The notes under the pieces were generated by a model, which was given only the letters and a program-made list of their open reading frames with translations, had not been told where the DNA came from and searched no databases. A program made the translations under genes and the position numbers. Below, in pieces: positions 18,480-28,308 of a stretch of DNA of 64,000 bases. The DNA is from Pontibacter indicus (GTDB taxonomy: Bacteria; Bacteroidota; Bacteroidia; Cytophagales; Hymenobacteraceae). Numbering within the stretch: position 1 is the first letter of the stretch; each line of letters begins with the position of its first letter. Location: assembly GCF_900156345.1 (NCBI RefSeq), contig NZ_FTPP01000004.1, positions 186,001-250,000 of the forward strand, read 5' to 3'.

Positions 18480-19116
18480 TAGGGTGCTTAGTGTATAGTT
18501 AAACTTTGAGGCGCTCCTGAGAAGGTGCAGGCGAGTGGCTCTAGAACGGTACTAAAACCGCCTGACACCAGCGGGCGTCCTGAGGTGGCAAATGCAGGTT
18601 TCCGCTGCAAAGTGAGGGCCATATATAAGACAAAGTTTCAACATGCTCTTTTAGAAGCCACTAAGTTAGCAAAGACTTCTGCGTTTATCAAAGCAGGTCC
18701 AAGGCTAAAATTTCCGGCAGACTATTTCCAGAGGCCGGTAGGTAAAAATGCTATACCTAGTTGTATTATACCTGGTGTTAGGGTCCACTCTATATTATGA
18801 GTGCTTACTTACTGACCATGATCTTGACAAATTCCTAAAACGCAGGTGCTCGATATGACCTTGCCAGAACAGGTATAACGGACGCTGATCTGCCAAAAGG
18901 CTTTCTGGATTGTCAAACTTTCAATAGAGAATTGGTTTAGCTGCATGTTTTTGCGGATTTACTAAAAAAATGTGCATAAAATTTGGTATATAGAAATATT
19001 AATGCCTTAATTAGTGTAGGAAAAAGGCTGGTTGTCTGAGTGGGTCGCAAAAAGTTGCAAATTCTGCTTCCTGCCGATTCCACGAAACAGAAGGGCACCA
19101 GAGAAACAAAGCTACT
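18480..19116. other. Gene-free gap with no firm feature
   Basis: 637 bases between divergent genes, so it must hold both promoters. It is AT-richer towards the namZ side. A TA-AAA-TTTG word near 18978 has one base too many for the -7 consensus. Several GGTATA/TATACC words occur. No convincing gene, hairpin or RNA was found. Confidence 0.4.
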
Positions 19117-20385
19117 ATGTATACTTTCTACCATGTGAGATTGCTGGCAAGCGCTGCGCTGGCACTGTTGCTGACAACAACTTCATGCAAAACACCGCAG
19201 CAGCAGGAGACTGCGCCGGTTGCACAGAGCACTGTAACAAAACCTGAAGCTGCACAAACTCCGATAGTAACGGGTGCCGACCAGCTCGAAGCCTACCTGC
19301 CCTACCTGAAAGGCAAGCGCATCGGTATGGTGGTGAACCAAACCTCCATCATCGGCAACACACCAAGCGTGGACAGCCTGCATGCCCTTGGCGTGAACAT
19401 CGTTCGGGTGTTCGGGCCGGAACATGGCTTCCGGGGCGATGCGCCCGCCGGTATTAAAGTATCCGATAGCGTAGATCCGAAGACAGGCATTCAGGTGGCC
19501 TCGCTCTACGGTGCCAAGAACAAACCAACCAAAGAAGACCTGGCTGACATCGATCTGATAATCTTCGATATTCAGGACGTGGGCACCCGCTTCTATACCT
19601 ACACGATTACGCTGCACCGCGTGATGGAAGCCTGCGCCGAAAACGGGGTAGAGCTTATGGTGCTGGACAGACCCAACCCGAACGGGTTCCTGATAGACGG
19701 CCCTATCCTGGAGCCGGAGAATAAGTCAGGCATCGGAATCCATCCTATTCCTATTTCCCACGGATTGACGGTAGGGGAGTTTGCCCAGATGATTAACGGA
19801 GAGAAGTGGCTGGCAAACGGCATTCAGTGCAAGCTCAAAGTTGTGAAGGTGAAAAACTACACCCATGACATGCCCTATACCTTGCCCGTGGCGCCTTCTC
19901 CTAACCTGAACACACAGCAGGCCATCCTGCTATACCCATCTACCTGCCTTTTTGAAGGCACTATTTTTAACCACGGTCGCGGCACGATGTTCCCCTTCAC
20001 TGTAATGGGACATCCGGATATGAAAGACAAGTATACCTTCAGCTACACCCCGATAGGTATAAAAGGGATGGCCGAGACGCCCCTACACCAGGACAAGGTA
20101 TGTTACGGGCTGGACCTGCGTAACTACGATATCAACAAATTCCGGGAGACCGGCAGAATTAACCTGAGCTGGATGATCGAGCTGTACCAGGCTTATCCGG
20201 ACAAAGCGCGCTTCTTCGATTACAAGCAGAGCAACCAGATCGGTAACATCGACAAGCTGGCCGGTACCAAGAAGTTTAAGGAGCAGATCATTGCCGGTGT
20301 TTCTGAAGAGGAGATTCGGAAGAGCTGGGAGCCGGGGCTGAGCGAGTACAAGCAGATGCGCAAGAACTACCTGCTATACCCTTGA
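19117..20385 (+). CDS. namZ: NamZ-like exo-beta-N-acetylmuramidase (DUF1343, GH171)
   Basis: 422 aa lipoprotein (signal ending TTTSCK). The mature protein carries DUF1343 signatures: YLPYLKGKRIGMVVNQTS, VNIVRVFGPEHGFRGDAPAG, DSVDPKTGIQVASLYG, FDIQDVGTRFYTYTITLHRVMEA and LDRPNPNGFLIDGPIL, including the conserved Glu of PEHG thought to be catalytic. DUF1343 enzymes of the NamZ type (B. subtilis YbbC, Tannerella forsythia NamZ) remove MurNAc from the non-reducing end of peptidoglycan glycans. It lies just upstream of SusC/SusD and in the same window as NagZ-, AmiE-, AmpD-like and MurQ proteins, the same set found in the Bacillus murein-recycling cluster. Assignment to family is firm, activity inferred. 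Confidence 0.85.
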   Translation: MYTFYHVRLLASAALALLLTTTSCKTPQQQETAPVAQSTVTKPEAAQTPIVTGADQLEAYLPYLKGKRIGMVVNQTSIIGNTPSVDSLHALGVNIVRVFGPEHGFRGDAPAGIKVSDSVDPKTGIQVASLYGAKNKPTKEDLADIDLIIFDIQDVGTRFYTYTITLHRVMEACAENGVELMVLDRPNPNGFLIDGPILEPENKSGIGIHPIPISHGLTVGEFAQMINGEKWLANGIQCKLKVVKVKNYTHDMPYTLPVAPSPNLNTQQAILLYPSTCLFEGTIFNHGRGTMFPFTVMGHPDMKDKYTFSYTPIGIKGMAETPLHQDKVCYGLDLRNYDINKFRETGRINLSWMIELYQAYPDKARFFDYKQSNQIGNIDKLAGTKKFKEQIIAGVSEEEIRKSWEPGLSEYKQMRKNYLLYP

Positions 20386-20983
20386 TGCTAACACAGTCCC
20401 GGATTGAAAATTTTCGGGAACGGAAGGCTTAGCATTCGTAAAAGTTCAGAGGCATGCACAAGGTGTTATAAGTTGGGCGTTTGCCTCAAACCGGCAAGGT
20501 AACACAGTTTGCACGTACGGATGTCTGCTTATTTGCCGAAACAGTGTTTGCCGAATTATGCAGGTTTTATTCAGTGTCTAAACAGCAGTTTTTAGCATGA
20601 ATGCAGCTTTAGAGACAGTAAAGGCGGATTATGATCTTAGAACGCAATACATTAAAATAATTATTTAAAATTATATAAAATAAGTTTAATTTTATATGCA
20701 TGAATTTGCGTTTTTGCGTATAGGATAGTGTTGCTGCTTTTTTCTTTTTTAGCTAATATGATTGCAATAACCTGTGTGCTATTGCCCTTTTTTACTAGCT
20801 TTAATGTGAGTTTAATGTATGCCTAAAGGGTGAGGATCGCATGCTGTCGGATGAATTGTATTTTGCAGGGTTTTCCTGCAGTGCAGAAGGTCCGGCAACC
20901 GGAAGAGAATTTATTTTTATGTTTTACTTAATAACCTATTAACCAATCTACCCACAATAATCTTAACCAATAGCCACGTAGTT
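20386..20983. other. Long 5' region of the susCD operon
   Basis: 598 bases without a gene. TTTGCCGAA occurs twice in direct orientation (20532-20540 and 20547-20555, 15-base period), preceded by TTATTTGCC; these may bind a regulator. 20641-20700 is strongly AT-rich (AATAATTATTTAAAATTATAT). The last 50 bases before susC are C/A-rich without hairpin. No exact TAnnTTTG box was found, so the promoter is not located. Confidence 0.4.
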
Positions 20984-23900
20984 ATGATGAAAAAATTACA
21001 GTGTTACCTATGGGGGATATGTTTCCTTCTGTTTCACTTTACAGCCAGTGCCCAAAGCACAACTGTAACCGGCACGGTAACAGCCGCTTCCGACAATTCC
21101 CCGCTGCCCGGTGTTACGGTAGCTGTTAAAGGCCAGCCGCGCGGTACAAACACCGACGCCGATGGCAAATTCTCTATTTCAGTGACGCCTTCCGATGTGC
21201 TGGTGTTCAGCTTCATTGGTATGAAGGGTGTTGAGAAACCAGTAGGTACCAACACGGTGATCAACGTGGCACTGCAGGCAAACGAGCAGAGCCTGAACGA
21301 AGTAGTAGTGACCGCTCTCGGTATCAAGGCTGAAAAGAAGGCCTTGGGTTATGCCGTAACAGAGGTTAAAGGTGCTACCATCGCCCAGACGCAGCGCGAG
21401 AACTTCGTGAACGGCCTTGCCGGCCGTGTAGCGGGTGTAGAAGTTAACGCTTCTTCTGGTCTGCCAGGTTCTTCTTCTTCTATCGTAATCCGTGGTATCA
21501 GCTCCCTGAGCGGCAACAACCAGCCACTGTTCGTGGTAGACGGTCTTCCGATCAGCAACAACACTACTTCTACAGGTGTGTTTGCTTCTTCTATCGGTGC
21601 CAGCTCCAAGTCTTTCGAGAACAGAGGCGTTGACTTTACCAACCGTGCAGCCGACATCAACCCAGAGGACATTGAGTCCATCACCGTACTGAAAGGTCCT
21701 GAAGCGGCTGCTCTTTATGGTATTGAGGCTGCTTCTGGTGCCATCGTAATCACCACCAAGCGTGGTCAGGCAGGCAAGCCGCGTATCAACTACAGCAACA
21801 GCTTCCGTATCGATCGCATCGTGCGTTACCCTGAAATTCAGCAGAAGTACGACAGAGGTGCCAACGGTTATACCACTGAAGGTGACGAGAGCCTTGCTTA
21901 CTTCGGTGCTCCTTACTCATCTGAAGTGCAGTTCTACGACAACGTGAAGAACTTCTTTGATGACGCCTTCACACACAAGCACAACCTGGCCTTCACGGGC
22001 GGCAACGAGGCGGCTCAGTACCGCATCTCTGGTTCTTACACCGATGCAAAGGGTTTCATCCCGAACACGGGACTGGAGCGTATCACGCTTTCTTCTGCGA
22101 TCACGGCTAAGTTGAGCAAGCGCCTTTCTACAGACGTAACGTTCGACTATACCCGTTCTGACAACGACCAGGCTTTCAGAGGTGCCGGTGGTCCATTGCT
22201 GCAGCTGCTGCGCTGGCCATCTACCGACGATGCCAGCAATTACCTGACGCCAACCGGTAACAGAAGAGACTTCGGTCCTTATTCTATCGCGATCGAGAAC
22301 CCGTTCTTCAACGTGAACAAAAACATCTTCAACTCCCTGACCGACCGCTATCGTCTGAATGCCAGCTTAACAGCTGACGTGACAGACTGGATGAAACTCG
22401 TAGGCCAGGCAGGTGTTGACTACTACACAGAGAAAAACACGATTGTGCGTCACCCAGAGTCAAACACAGGCCGTTCATTCGGTGGTATCTTCGACCAGGC
22501 CGTGATCACGAACCGCAACCTGACGTTCCAGTACTATGCTCAGTTCACAGCCCCAACGCTGTTCAACGACAAACTGCGCACCGACCTGAAACTGGGTAGC
22601 ACCGTGTACGACTGGAACACGTTCAGTGCAGCCGCTACCGGCGAGCAGTTCATGGCGCCAGACCTGTACTCGATCAACAACACGACTCTTACAACACAGC
22701 GTGCTTACAACAACCTCACGCAGCGCCGCTTGGTAGGTGCCTGGGGTAGCTTCAACGCCAGCTACAACGACGTACTCTTCCTGACATTGACAGGCCGTAA
22801 CGACTGGAGCTCTACGCTGCCCGTGCAGAATAACTCTTTCTTCTACCCATCTGCCGGTATGAGCTTGGTGTTCACTGAGCTGGAGCCATTCCAGGGTCTC
22901 AAGAATGTGTTGTCATTCGGTAAGTTGAGAGCCTCTATTGCCCAGGTAGGTAAAGATGCCCGTCCGTACAGCATCCGTCCGTTCTACGAAACGGCTATGA
23001 CGACTGGTGGTGGTTTCCGCTACGGCTTCACTGGCCCAAGCCTGGACCTGCGTCCGGAAATGACGACTTCTTACGAGTTCGGTACAGAGTTGAAGTTCTT
23101 CAACGACCGCTTCGGCATCGATGCGACCTACTTCAAGAAGAAGTCTGTTGACCAGATCGTGCAGAACCTGCGTCTGAGCTACGCAACTGGTTTCGTACTG
23201 ATGACCTTCAACGCCGGTGAGATGGAGAACTCAGGTATAGAGCTTCAGCTGAACGGTACGCCAGTTCAGAACAGCAACTTCACTTGGGACATCCTGATGA
23301 ACTTCACGAAGAACAACAGCAAGCTGACAAAACTGCCTGGCGACGTGCAGGAGTTCTACAACTCTGACACCTGGCTGTACGGCAACGTGCGTGTAGGTTC
23401 ACGTGTAGGCGGTCCGTTGACTACTTTCACTGGTTATGACTACCAGCGTAACGACAATGGCGACGTGCTAATCAACCCTTCTACTGGTTTGCCAATCCTG
23501 AACACCAGTGAGTGGGTGATTGTAGGTGACCGTAACCCGGACTTCAATATCGGTCTGACCAACACCTTCACTTACAAGAACCTGTCGCTTAACTTCCTGC
23601 TCGACATCCGCAAGGGTGGTGACGTGTACAACGCTACAGAGCACTTCCTGACAGTAAATGGTCTGAGCAAGCGCACGCTGAACAGAGAAGAGCCACGCAT
23701 CGTGACAGGTGTGTTGAAAGACGGTCTGGAAAACACAGGCACTCCAACTCAGAACAACATTCCGATCGACCTGTACAGAAACTCAACTTACTGGGCCTCT
23801 ATCTACCCACACCAGAGCTTCATCGAGAAGGACGTGAACTGGGTGCGTATGCGCGACGTGACGCTGAATTACCGCCTGCCTTCCAGCGTTATGGAGCGCG

Positions 23901-24091
23901 TTAAGTTCATCGAAGACCTGAACGTGTTTGTAACAGGCACCGACCTGTTCCTGATCACAAACTACTCTGGTCTGGACCCGGTTGCGAACGGTAACTCTGC
24001 TGCAGTAGGTGGTGCCGGTGGTGGCGGCCTCGATTACGGTAACTTCCCGTTGCCAAGAGGAATTAACTTTGGTATTAGAGCAGGATTTTAA
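20984..24091 (+). CDS. SusC/RagA-type TonB-dependent outer-membrane transporter
   Basis: 1035 aa. Signal peptide to about residue 24 (FTASAQS), CarboxypepD_reg-like domain (about 25-110: TVTGTVTAASDNSPLPGVTVAVKG), plug (about 110-240: NEVVVTALGIKAEKKALGYA, GRVAGVEVN, IVIRGISSLSG, ITVLKGPEAAALYG) and a 22-strand barrel ending in a C-terminal Phe (INFGIRAGF). No N-terminal STN domain, so no anti-sigma signalling. Partner SusD is 11 bp downstream. It imports an oligomer recognised by SusD; the surrounding genes suggest murein or amino-sugar oligomers. Codon use is biased towards GGT/TCT/CTG and the GGTATA word is scarce here (three by eye), consistent with high expression. Confidence 0.95.
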   Translation: MMKKLQCYLWGICFLLFHFTASAQSTTVTGTVTAASDNSPLPGVTVAVKGQPRGTNTDADGKFSISVTPSDVLVFSFIGMKGVEKPVGTNTVINVALQANEQSLNEVVVTALGIKAEKKALGYAVTEVKGATIAQTQRENFVNGLAGRVAGVEVNASSGLPGSSSSIVIRGISSLSGNNQPLFVVDGLPISNNTTSTGVFASSIGASSKSFENRGVDFTNRAADINPEDIESITVLKGPEAAALYGIEAASGAIVITTKRGQAGKPRINYSNSFRIDRIVRYPEIQQKYDRGANGYTTEGDESLAYFGAPYSSEVQFYDNVKNFFDDAFTHKHNLAFTGGNEAAQYRISGSYTDAKGFIPNTGLERITLSSAITAKLSKRLSTDVTFDYTRSDNDQAFRGAGGPLLQLLRWPSTDDASNYLTPTGNRRDFGPYSIAIENPFFNVNKNIFNSLTDRYRLNASLTADVTDWMKLVGQAGVDYYTEKNTIVRHPESNTGRSFGGIFDQAVITNRNLTFQYYAQFTAPTLFNDKLRTDLKLGSTVYDWNTFSAAATGEQFMAPDLYSINNTTLTTQRAYNNLTQRRLVGAWGSFNASYNDVLFLTLTGRNDWSSTLPVQNNSFFYPSAGMSLVFTELEPFQGLKNVLSFGKLRASIAQVGKDARPYSIRPFYETAMTTGGGFRYGFTGPSLDLRPEMTTSYEFGTELKFFNDRFGIDATYFKKKSVDQIVQNLRLSYATGFVLMTFNAGEMENSGIELQLNGTPVQNSNFTWDILMNFTKNNSKLTKLPGDVQEFYNSDTWLYGNVRVGSRVGGPLTTFTGYDYQRNDNGDVLINPSTGLPILNTSEWVIVGDRNPDFNIGLTNTFTYKNLSLNFLLDIRKGGDVYNATEHFLTVNGLSKRTLNREEPRIVTGVLKDGLENTGTPTQNNIPIDLYRNSTYWASIYPHQSFIEKDVNWVRMRDVTLNYRLPSSVMERVKFIEDLNVFVTGTDLFLITNYSGLDPVANGNSAAVGGAGGGGLDYGNFPLPRGINFGIRAGF

Positions 24092-24102
24092 TTAAGACGA
24101 AA

Positions 24103-25692
24103 ATGAGAAAGATATTAGTTGCTTCTCTTATAGCGGCCAGCGTGTTTTCGGCATCTGGCTGTAAAGATTACCTCGACGTAAATACAAACCCGAACGGTCC
24201 GGATGCCCTGCTGCAGCCGGAGCTGTTCCTCCCGCAAATACAGTCTGAAATGGCAGTAGCCGTACAGTGGGACGGACGCTTTGCCGGTCAGTATGTGCAG
24301 AACTGGGCTTCTACAGCCGCTGACAACGCCATTGACCTGCACGGCAACCCGCTGTCTGACACCTATGCACAGCTCTGGAGAGCCGTGTACTGGAGCATGG
24401 GCTATAACCTGTCGGACATGATCGAGAGCGGTGAGCGCAGCAAGAAGTATGACTTCGTAGGCGTAGGCCACATCATGCGTGCATACGGCTGGCAGTCTCT
24501 CACAGACTACCATGGTCCAATCATCATGACAGAGGCCTTCAATACTGACAAGCGTGTGTTCAACTTTGATGAGCAGAATGTTGTTTATCCAGAGGTAAAG
24601 CGCCTGTTAGAAGAAGGCATCAGGAACCTGGAGCGTACCGACGGGCTGGATGCCGCCACTTCTGGCCTGAACAAAGGTGACCTGATCTATGCAGGTAACC
24701 GTGACCGCTGGAAGAAGTTTGCATACGGTCTGATGGCCATCAACGCACATCGCCTGACAAACAAGAACTCTTACGACCCGAACAAAGTGATCGAGTATGT
24801 GGACCTGTCGTTGGCCAGCAACGCTGACAACGCCATGATCCGCTTCCAGGGAGAAGTAAGTGCCAATACAAACTTCTTCGGACCGATCCGTAACAACATC
24901 GCTTCTAACCGCCAGACTGACTACATCGTAGGCCTGCTGGATGGTACCAACCCAACGCTGCGCGACGGTGCTCTGGCTGAGGCTGATCCTGTGTTTACTG
25001 GTCAGCACCTGAAAGACCCTCGTCTGACAGCAATGCTGGCTCCTTCGCCAGACGGTCAGTACAGAGGCATTCGTGCAGGTAAAGGTATAGTCGGTATACC
25101 TGCTGCGGAGGTTCCGAACAACCTGTGGGGTTCTGTGGGTACGTCTACTGCACAGCCGCGCCAGATCTACATTTTCGGTAACGCAGCTCCTTTCCCGCTG
25201 ATGACTTATTCACAGCTGCAGTTCATCAAAGCCGAAGCTGCCTGGATAGCTGGCAAGCATGATGTGGCGCTGGATGCCTATACCAAAGGTGTAACAGCAC
25301 ACATCGATTTCTCACGCGCCTATGCACCGGATCCGGCGATGTTCGATCAGCGCAAGGCTGCTTACCTGGCCAGCGAGGAGATCATGCCTAAGACTACTGC
25401 CGGCCTGACGCTTTCTAAGATCATGCTGCAGAAGTATATCGCAACCTGGGGCTGGGGCTTCCTCGAAACCTGGTCAGATATGAGAAGATACCACTACAAT
25501 CAGGATGGTGAAGTGTATACAAACTTTGTATTGCCTAGCCCACTGAACGTTGCTAACCAGGGAGTGCCTGCTTACAGAGCGCGTCCGAGATACAACTCAG
25601 AGTATATGTGGAACCAGGAGGCGCTGCGTGCTTTGGGCGGCAACGACGAGAACTACCACACTTATGAAACTTGGTTCAGCAAACACGAATAA
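24103..25692 (+). CDS. SusD/RagB-type surface lipoprotein
   Basis: 529 aa lipoprotein (SASGCKDYLDVNTNPNGPD, Cys about residue 20). The opening CKDYLDVNTNPN and the internal helical repeats (QVWRAVYWSMGYN-like segment at about 85-100, FIKAEAAWIAGKHDVALDAYTKGV at about 375) are those of the SusD-like_2 group. It caps the SusC barrel and selects the ligand on the cell surface. Directly follows susC and precedes a DUF4397 lipoprotein 12 bp downstream; the three form one operon. The ligand cannot be read from the sequence. Confidence 0.93.
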   Translation: MRKILVASLIAASVFSASGCKDYLDVNTNPNGPDALLQPELFLPQIQSEMAVAVQWDGRFAGQYVQNWASTAADNAIDLHGNPLSDTYAQLWRAVYWSMGYNLSDMIESGERSKKYDFVGVGHIMRAYGWQSLTDYHGPIIMTEAFNTDKRVFNFDEQNVVYPEVKRLLEEGIRNLERTDGLDAATSGLNKGDLIYAGNRDRWKKFAYGLMAINAHRLTNKNSYDPNKVIEYVDLSLASNADNAMIRFQGEVSANTNFFGPIRNNIASNRQTDYIVGLLDGTNPTLRDGALAEADPVFTGQHLKDPRLTAMLAPSPDGQYRGIRAGKGIVGIPAAEVPNNLWGSVGTSTAQPRQIYIFGNAAPFPLMTYSQLQFIKAEAAWIAGKHDVALDAYTKGVTAHIDFSRAYAPDPAMFDQRKAAYLASEEIMPKTTAGLTLSKIMLQKYIATWGWGFLETWSDMRRYHYNQDGEVYTNFVLPSPLNVANQGVPAYRARPRYNSEYMWNQEALRALGGNDENYHTYETWFSKHE

Positions 25693-25704
25693 TCCGATAA
25701 AGAA

Positions 25705-26514
25705 ATGATGAAGATATTTAAAAGAGCATTCCTGTTTTTGGCAGCGGGCCTCATGTTAGGAGCCTGCGAGAAAAACGCCATCCCTGAGGTGACAGAGCCC
25801 GTGCAGGAAGGCGGCGCCTATGTAAAATTCTTCTTCCAGGTGGAGGGAGCACCACGTGCTAACTTTTACCTGGACAGCAAGAAAGTGACCGCTGTAGCAC
25901 CAACTACCACAAGCAACATCGTGCTGGGCAACGCTTATGGATCAGTATATCCAAGTAACGCCTACGCGATGGTTCCTTCTGGTACTTTCAACATGAGTGC
26001 GATTGACACCGTGGCAGGAAAAGGCACAGCCGATGTACTGGCTAGCACTTCTGTGAACCTGGCTGCTAACAAGCACTACTCAGCTTACCTGGCGGGTACG
26101 CCAACCAGCTATGAAGTGTTCATGGTAGAGGACAACCTGCCGCCAGCTGACTACACCAAGATCTGGTGGCGCTTTATGAACACGATGGCCGACATGCCTT
26201 TCGCTGTGGATGCCTACGCGGTTCGTTCTGCTGTAGCAGCTACTGAGACAAAGCCAGCCGAGCCAGTTCAAGTATACGAGCTGGGCAAAGGCCTCGCCTT
26301 TAAACAGCATGGTCCTTACGTCGAGCTGAAGCCTGGAACTTATACCTACAAGGTGTTCCCTGCTGGAACAGAATACGATCCGGCTACTTCTAAGTCCTAC
26401 ATTCAGCAGTCCTTCTCGGTAACAACATTGGGTCGCGTGTATACTACACAAATCCGTGGTGCTTACGCCGAAACGCCGAAGGCTGCTCAGATAGATTATT
26501 GGAGAGAGAGATAA
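25705..26514 (+). CDS. DUF4397 domain lipoprotein of the SusCD operon
   Basis: 269 aa, lipobox LMLGAC (Cys about 21). Beta-rich domain with the DUF4397 pattern: YVKFFFQVEGAPRANFYLDSKKV, YPSNAYAMVPSGTFNMSAID, LAANKHYSAYLAGTPTSYEVFMVEDN, VELKPGTYTYKVFPAG. In many Bacteroidota a surface lipoprotein follows susD and acts as an extra glycan-binding protein (SGBP); this is the likely job. Followed by two terminators. Confidence 0.75.
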   Translation: MMKIFKRAFLFLAAGLMLGACEKNAIPEVTEPVQEGGAYVKFFFQVEGAPRANFYLDSKKVTAVAPTTTSNIVLGNAYGSVYPSNAYAMVPSGTFNMSAIDTVAGKGTADVLASTSVNLAANKHYSAYLAGTPTSYEVFMVEDNLPPADYTKIWWRFMNTMADMPFAVDAYAVRSAVAATETKPAEPVQVYELGKGLAFKQHGPYVELKPGTYTYKVFPAGTEYDPATSKSYIQQSFSVTTLGRVYTTQIRGAYAETPKAAQIDYWRER

Positions 26515-26521
26515 GGTGGTA

Positions 26522-26552
26522 AACCCGGGGTGTGCTGGCCCCGGGTTATTTT
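26522..26552 (+). terminator. Terminator of the susCD operon
   Basis: AACCCGGGG (26522-26530) pairs perfectly with CCCCGGGTT (26539-26547), followed by ATTTTCC. Confidence 0.75.
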
Positions 26553-26651
26553 CCTCCTTGCTCCGGATAGACATTAGTCCGATCGGGATATTCTCACCTA
26601 ACAGTACAACAGTGAAAGATTAGCTTACGAATAGTTTTATACCATGAAAGA

Positions 26652-26689
26652 GTCCCTCCTTTACTAAACCTATCGGAGGGCTTTTTTTT
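26652..26689 (+). terminator. Second terminator before the GHL10 gene
   Basis: CCCTCC (26654-26659) pairs with GGAGGG (26675-26680), with an outer AG/CT pair, followed by eight T. It lies 26 bases before the next start, so the next gene needs its own promoter or read-through. Confidence 0.7.
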
Positions 26690-26715
26690 AGCCACCCTCA
26701 TACCCAACCGGAACA

Positions 26716-28260
26716 ATGATTAGAAACTTTACACTTTTAGCCACCCTGCTGCTCAGTTCGATCAGCCTTTTTGCCCAGGTATCAAAGCACCCCCCCAAGC
26801 GCGAGTTCAGGGGCGTCTGGATCGCCACGGTCCAGAACATTGACTGGCCCTCCAAGCCCAAGCAGGGCGTGGACTCCCAGCAGCAAATGCAGGAGCTGGT
26901 CGACATCTTCGACGCCCACCAGAAAACAGGTATAAACGCCGTGATGCTGCAGGTGCGCCCATCAGCCGATGCCTTTTATGCCAAAGGACGTGAGCAGTGG
27001 AGCATGTTTCTGACCGGCAAGCAGGGCACATTGCCCGAGCCATTTTACGATCCGCTGGAGTTCGCCATCGAAGAGGCCCACAAACGTGGCATGGAACTGC
27101 ACGCCTGGATCAACCCTTACCGCGCCTCTACCAGCCTGGTCGACTCCCTGGTGAGCACCGAGCACATCTCCCGCATTCAGCCCGACTGGTTCTTTACCTA
27201 CGGCGACAAAAAATACTTTAACCCCGGTCTGCCTGAGGTGCGCCACTACCTGGTGGACGTGATCATGGACGTGGTGCGCAACTACGACATCGACGGCATT
27301 CACTTCGACGACTACTTCTACCCATATCCGGGCAAAGCTGCCCTGCCCGACTCGATCACCTACATGTTGCACAAACAAGGTATAGCCAACGTGGAAGACT
27401 GGCGCCGCAACAACGTGGACCAGCTGATCAAAGACCTGTCGGAGGCCATCAAGAAAGAAAAGAAACATGTAAAGTTCGGTATCAGCCCCTTCGCCATCTG
27501 GCGCAACAAGGTGCAGGACCCGAATGGCTCGGAAAGCAGCGGGGGGCTGTCAGGGTATAGCGCCCTCTATGCCGATGCCCGCAAGTGGATGCAGGAAGGC
27601 TGGCTGGATTACATCAACCCGCAGCTGTACTTCCCATTTGGCTACACCCCGGCACCTTATGAGAAGCTGCTCGACTGGTGGGCCGCCAACTCTTATGGTA
27701 AGCACGTGTACATCGGTCAGGGTGTTTACCGCGCCATGGAAGACCGCGAGGGCTGGCGCGACCGGCAGCAACTGCCCAACCAGGTACGCTACCTGAGCGC
27801 CAATCCGCGTGTGCAGGGCAGCGTGTACTTCAGCTCCCGCTCACTCACCAACAACCTGGCTGGTTTCCGCGACTCGCTGCAGCATGACCTTTACCGATAC
27901 CCGGCCCTGCAGCCCGTTATGCCCTGGCTAGGTATGGCCAAGCCCGCCCAACCAGAAAGCGTACGTGAAGACAAGTTCCTGCTCGTTTTCCCGCGTCTGC
28001 GTAAGGCAATTATCCGGTGGGACTACCCGGACCAGGAGGAGGACGTGTATGGCTTTGTGGTGTACCGCTTCGACGAGAACGAACCGATCAACCTGGAGCA
28101 CGCCCGCAACATACGCCGCATTCAGTTTAACGATTACGAACTGGGCTTCTTTGACGAGACGGCCGAGCGCGGGAAGACTTACAAATACGTGGTGACCTCC
28201 ATTGACCGACTCAAGAATGAGAGTGCGCCTTCTAATGTGTACCTGAAAAAAGTTCGCTAG
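26716..28260 (+). CDS. GHL10 (DUF187) family glycoside hydrolase, DigH/YngK-like
   Basis: 514 aa with a Sec signal peptide ending LFAQ. The TIM-barrel starts with FRGVWIATVQNIDWPSKP and has NAVMLQVRPSADAFY, LHAWINPYR, IDGIHFDDYFYPYPG (conserved acid pair) and SPFAIWRN. A C-terminal FN3-like strand set follows (about 415-514). The family includes E. coli DigH (YddW), reported to act on denuded peptidoglycan glycan strands. Here it lies between SusCD and a GH9-CE4 pair in a murein-like gene set, so a glycan strand without peptides is a reasonable substrate. Not proven by sequence. Confidence 0.83.
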   Translation: MIRNFTLLATLLLSSISLFAQVSKHPPKREFRGVWIATVQNIDWPSKPKQGVDSQQQMQELVDIFDAHQKTGINAVMLQVRPSADAFYAKGREQWSMFLTGKQGTLPEPFYDPLEFAIEEAHKRGMELHAWINPYRASTSLVDSLVSTEHISRIQPDWFFTYGDKKYFNPGLPEVRHYLVDVIMDVVRNYDIDGIHFDDYFYPYPGKAALPDSITYMLHKQGIANVEDWRRNNVDQLIKDLSEAIKKEKKHVKFGISPFAIWRNKVQDPNGSESSGGLSGYSALYADARKWMQEGWLDYINPQLYFPFGYTPAPYEKLLDWWAANSYGKHVYIGQGVYRAMEDREGWRDRQQLPNQVRYLSANPRVQGSVYFSSRSLTNNLAGFRDSLQHDLYRYPALQPVMPWLGMAKPAQPESVREDKFLLVFPRLRKAIIRWDYPDQEEDVYGFVVYRFDENEPINLEHARNIRRIQFNDYELGFFDETAERGKTYKYVVTSIDRLKNESAPSNVYLKKVR

Positions 28261-28308
28261 GTATAGCAGACATCATAAAATCAGAAACCTCCGGAAAAAA
28301 CGTAAGAC

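Noticed and set aside
18525..18800. 91-codon frame in the gap before namZ
   Set aside because: No start context, unusual composition, no domain; treated as chance.
20397..20419. TCCCG/CGGGA hairpin after namZ
   Set aside because: Only five base pairs and no T-run; not called as a terminator.
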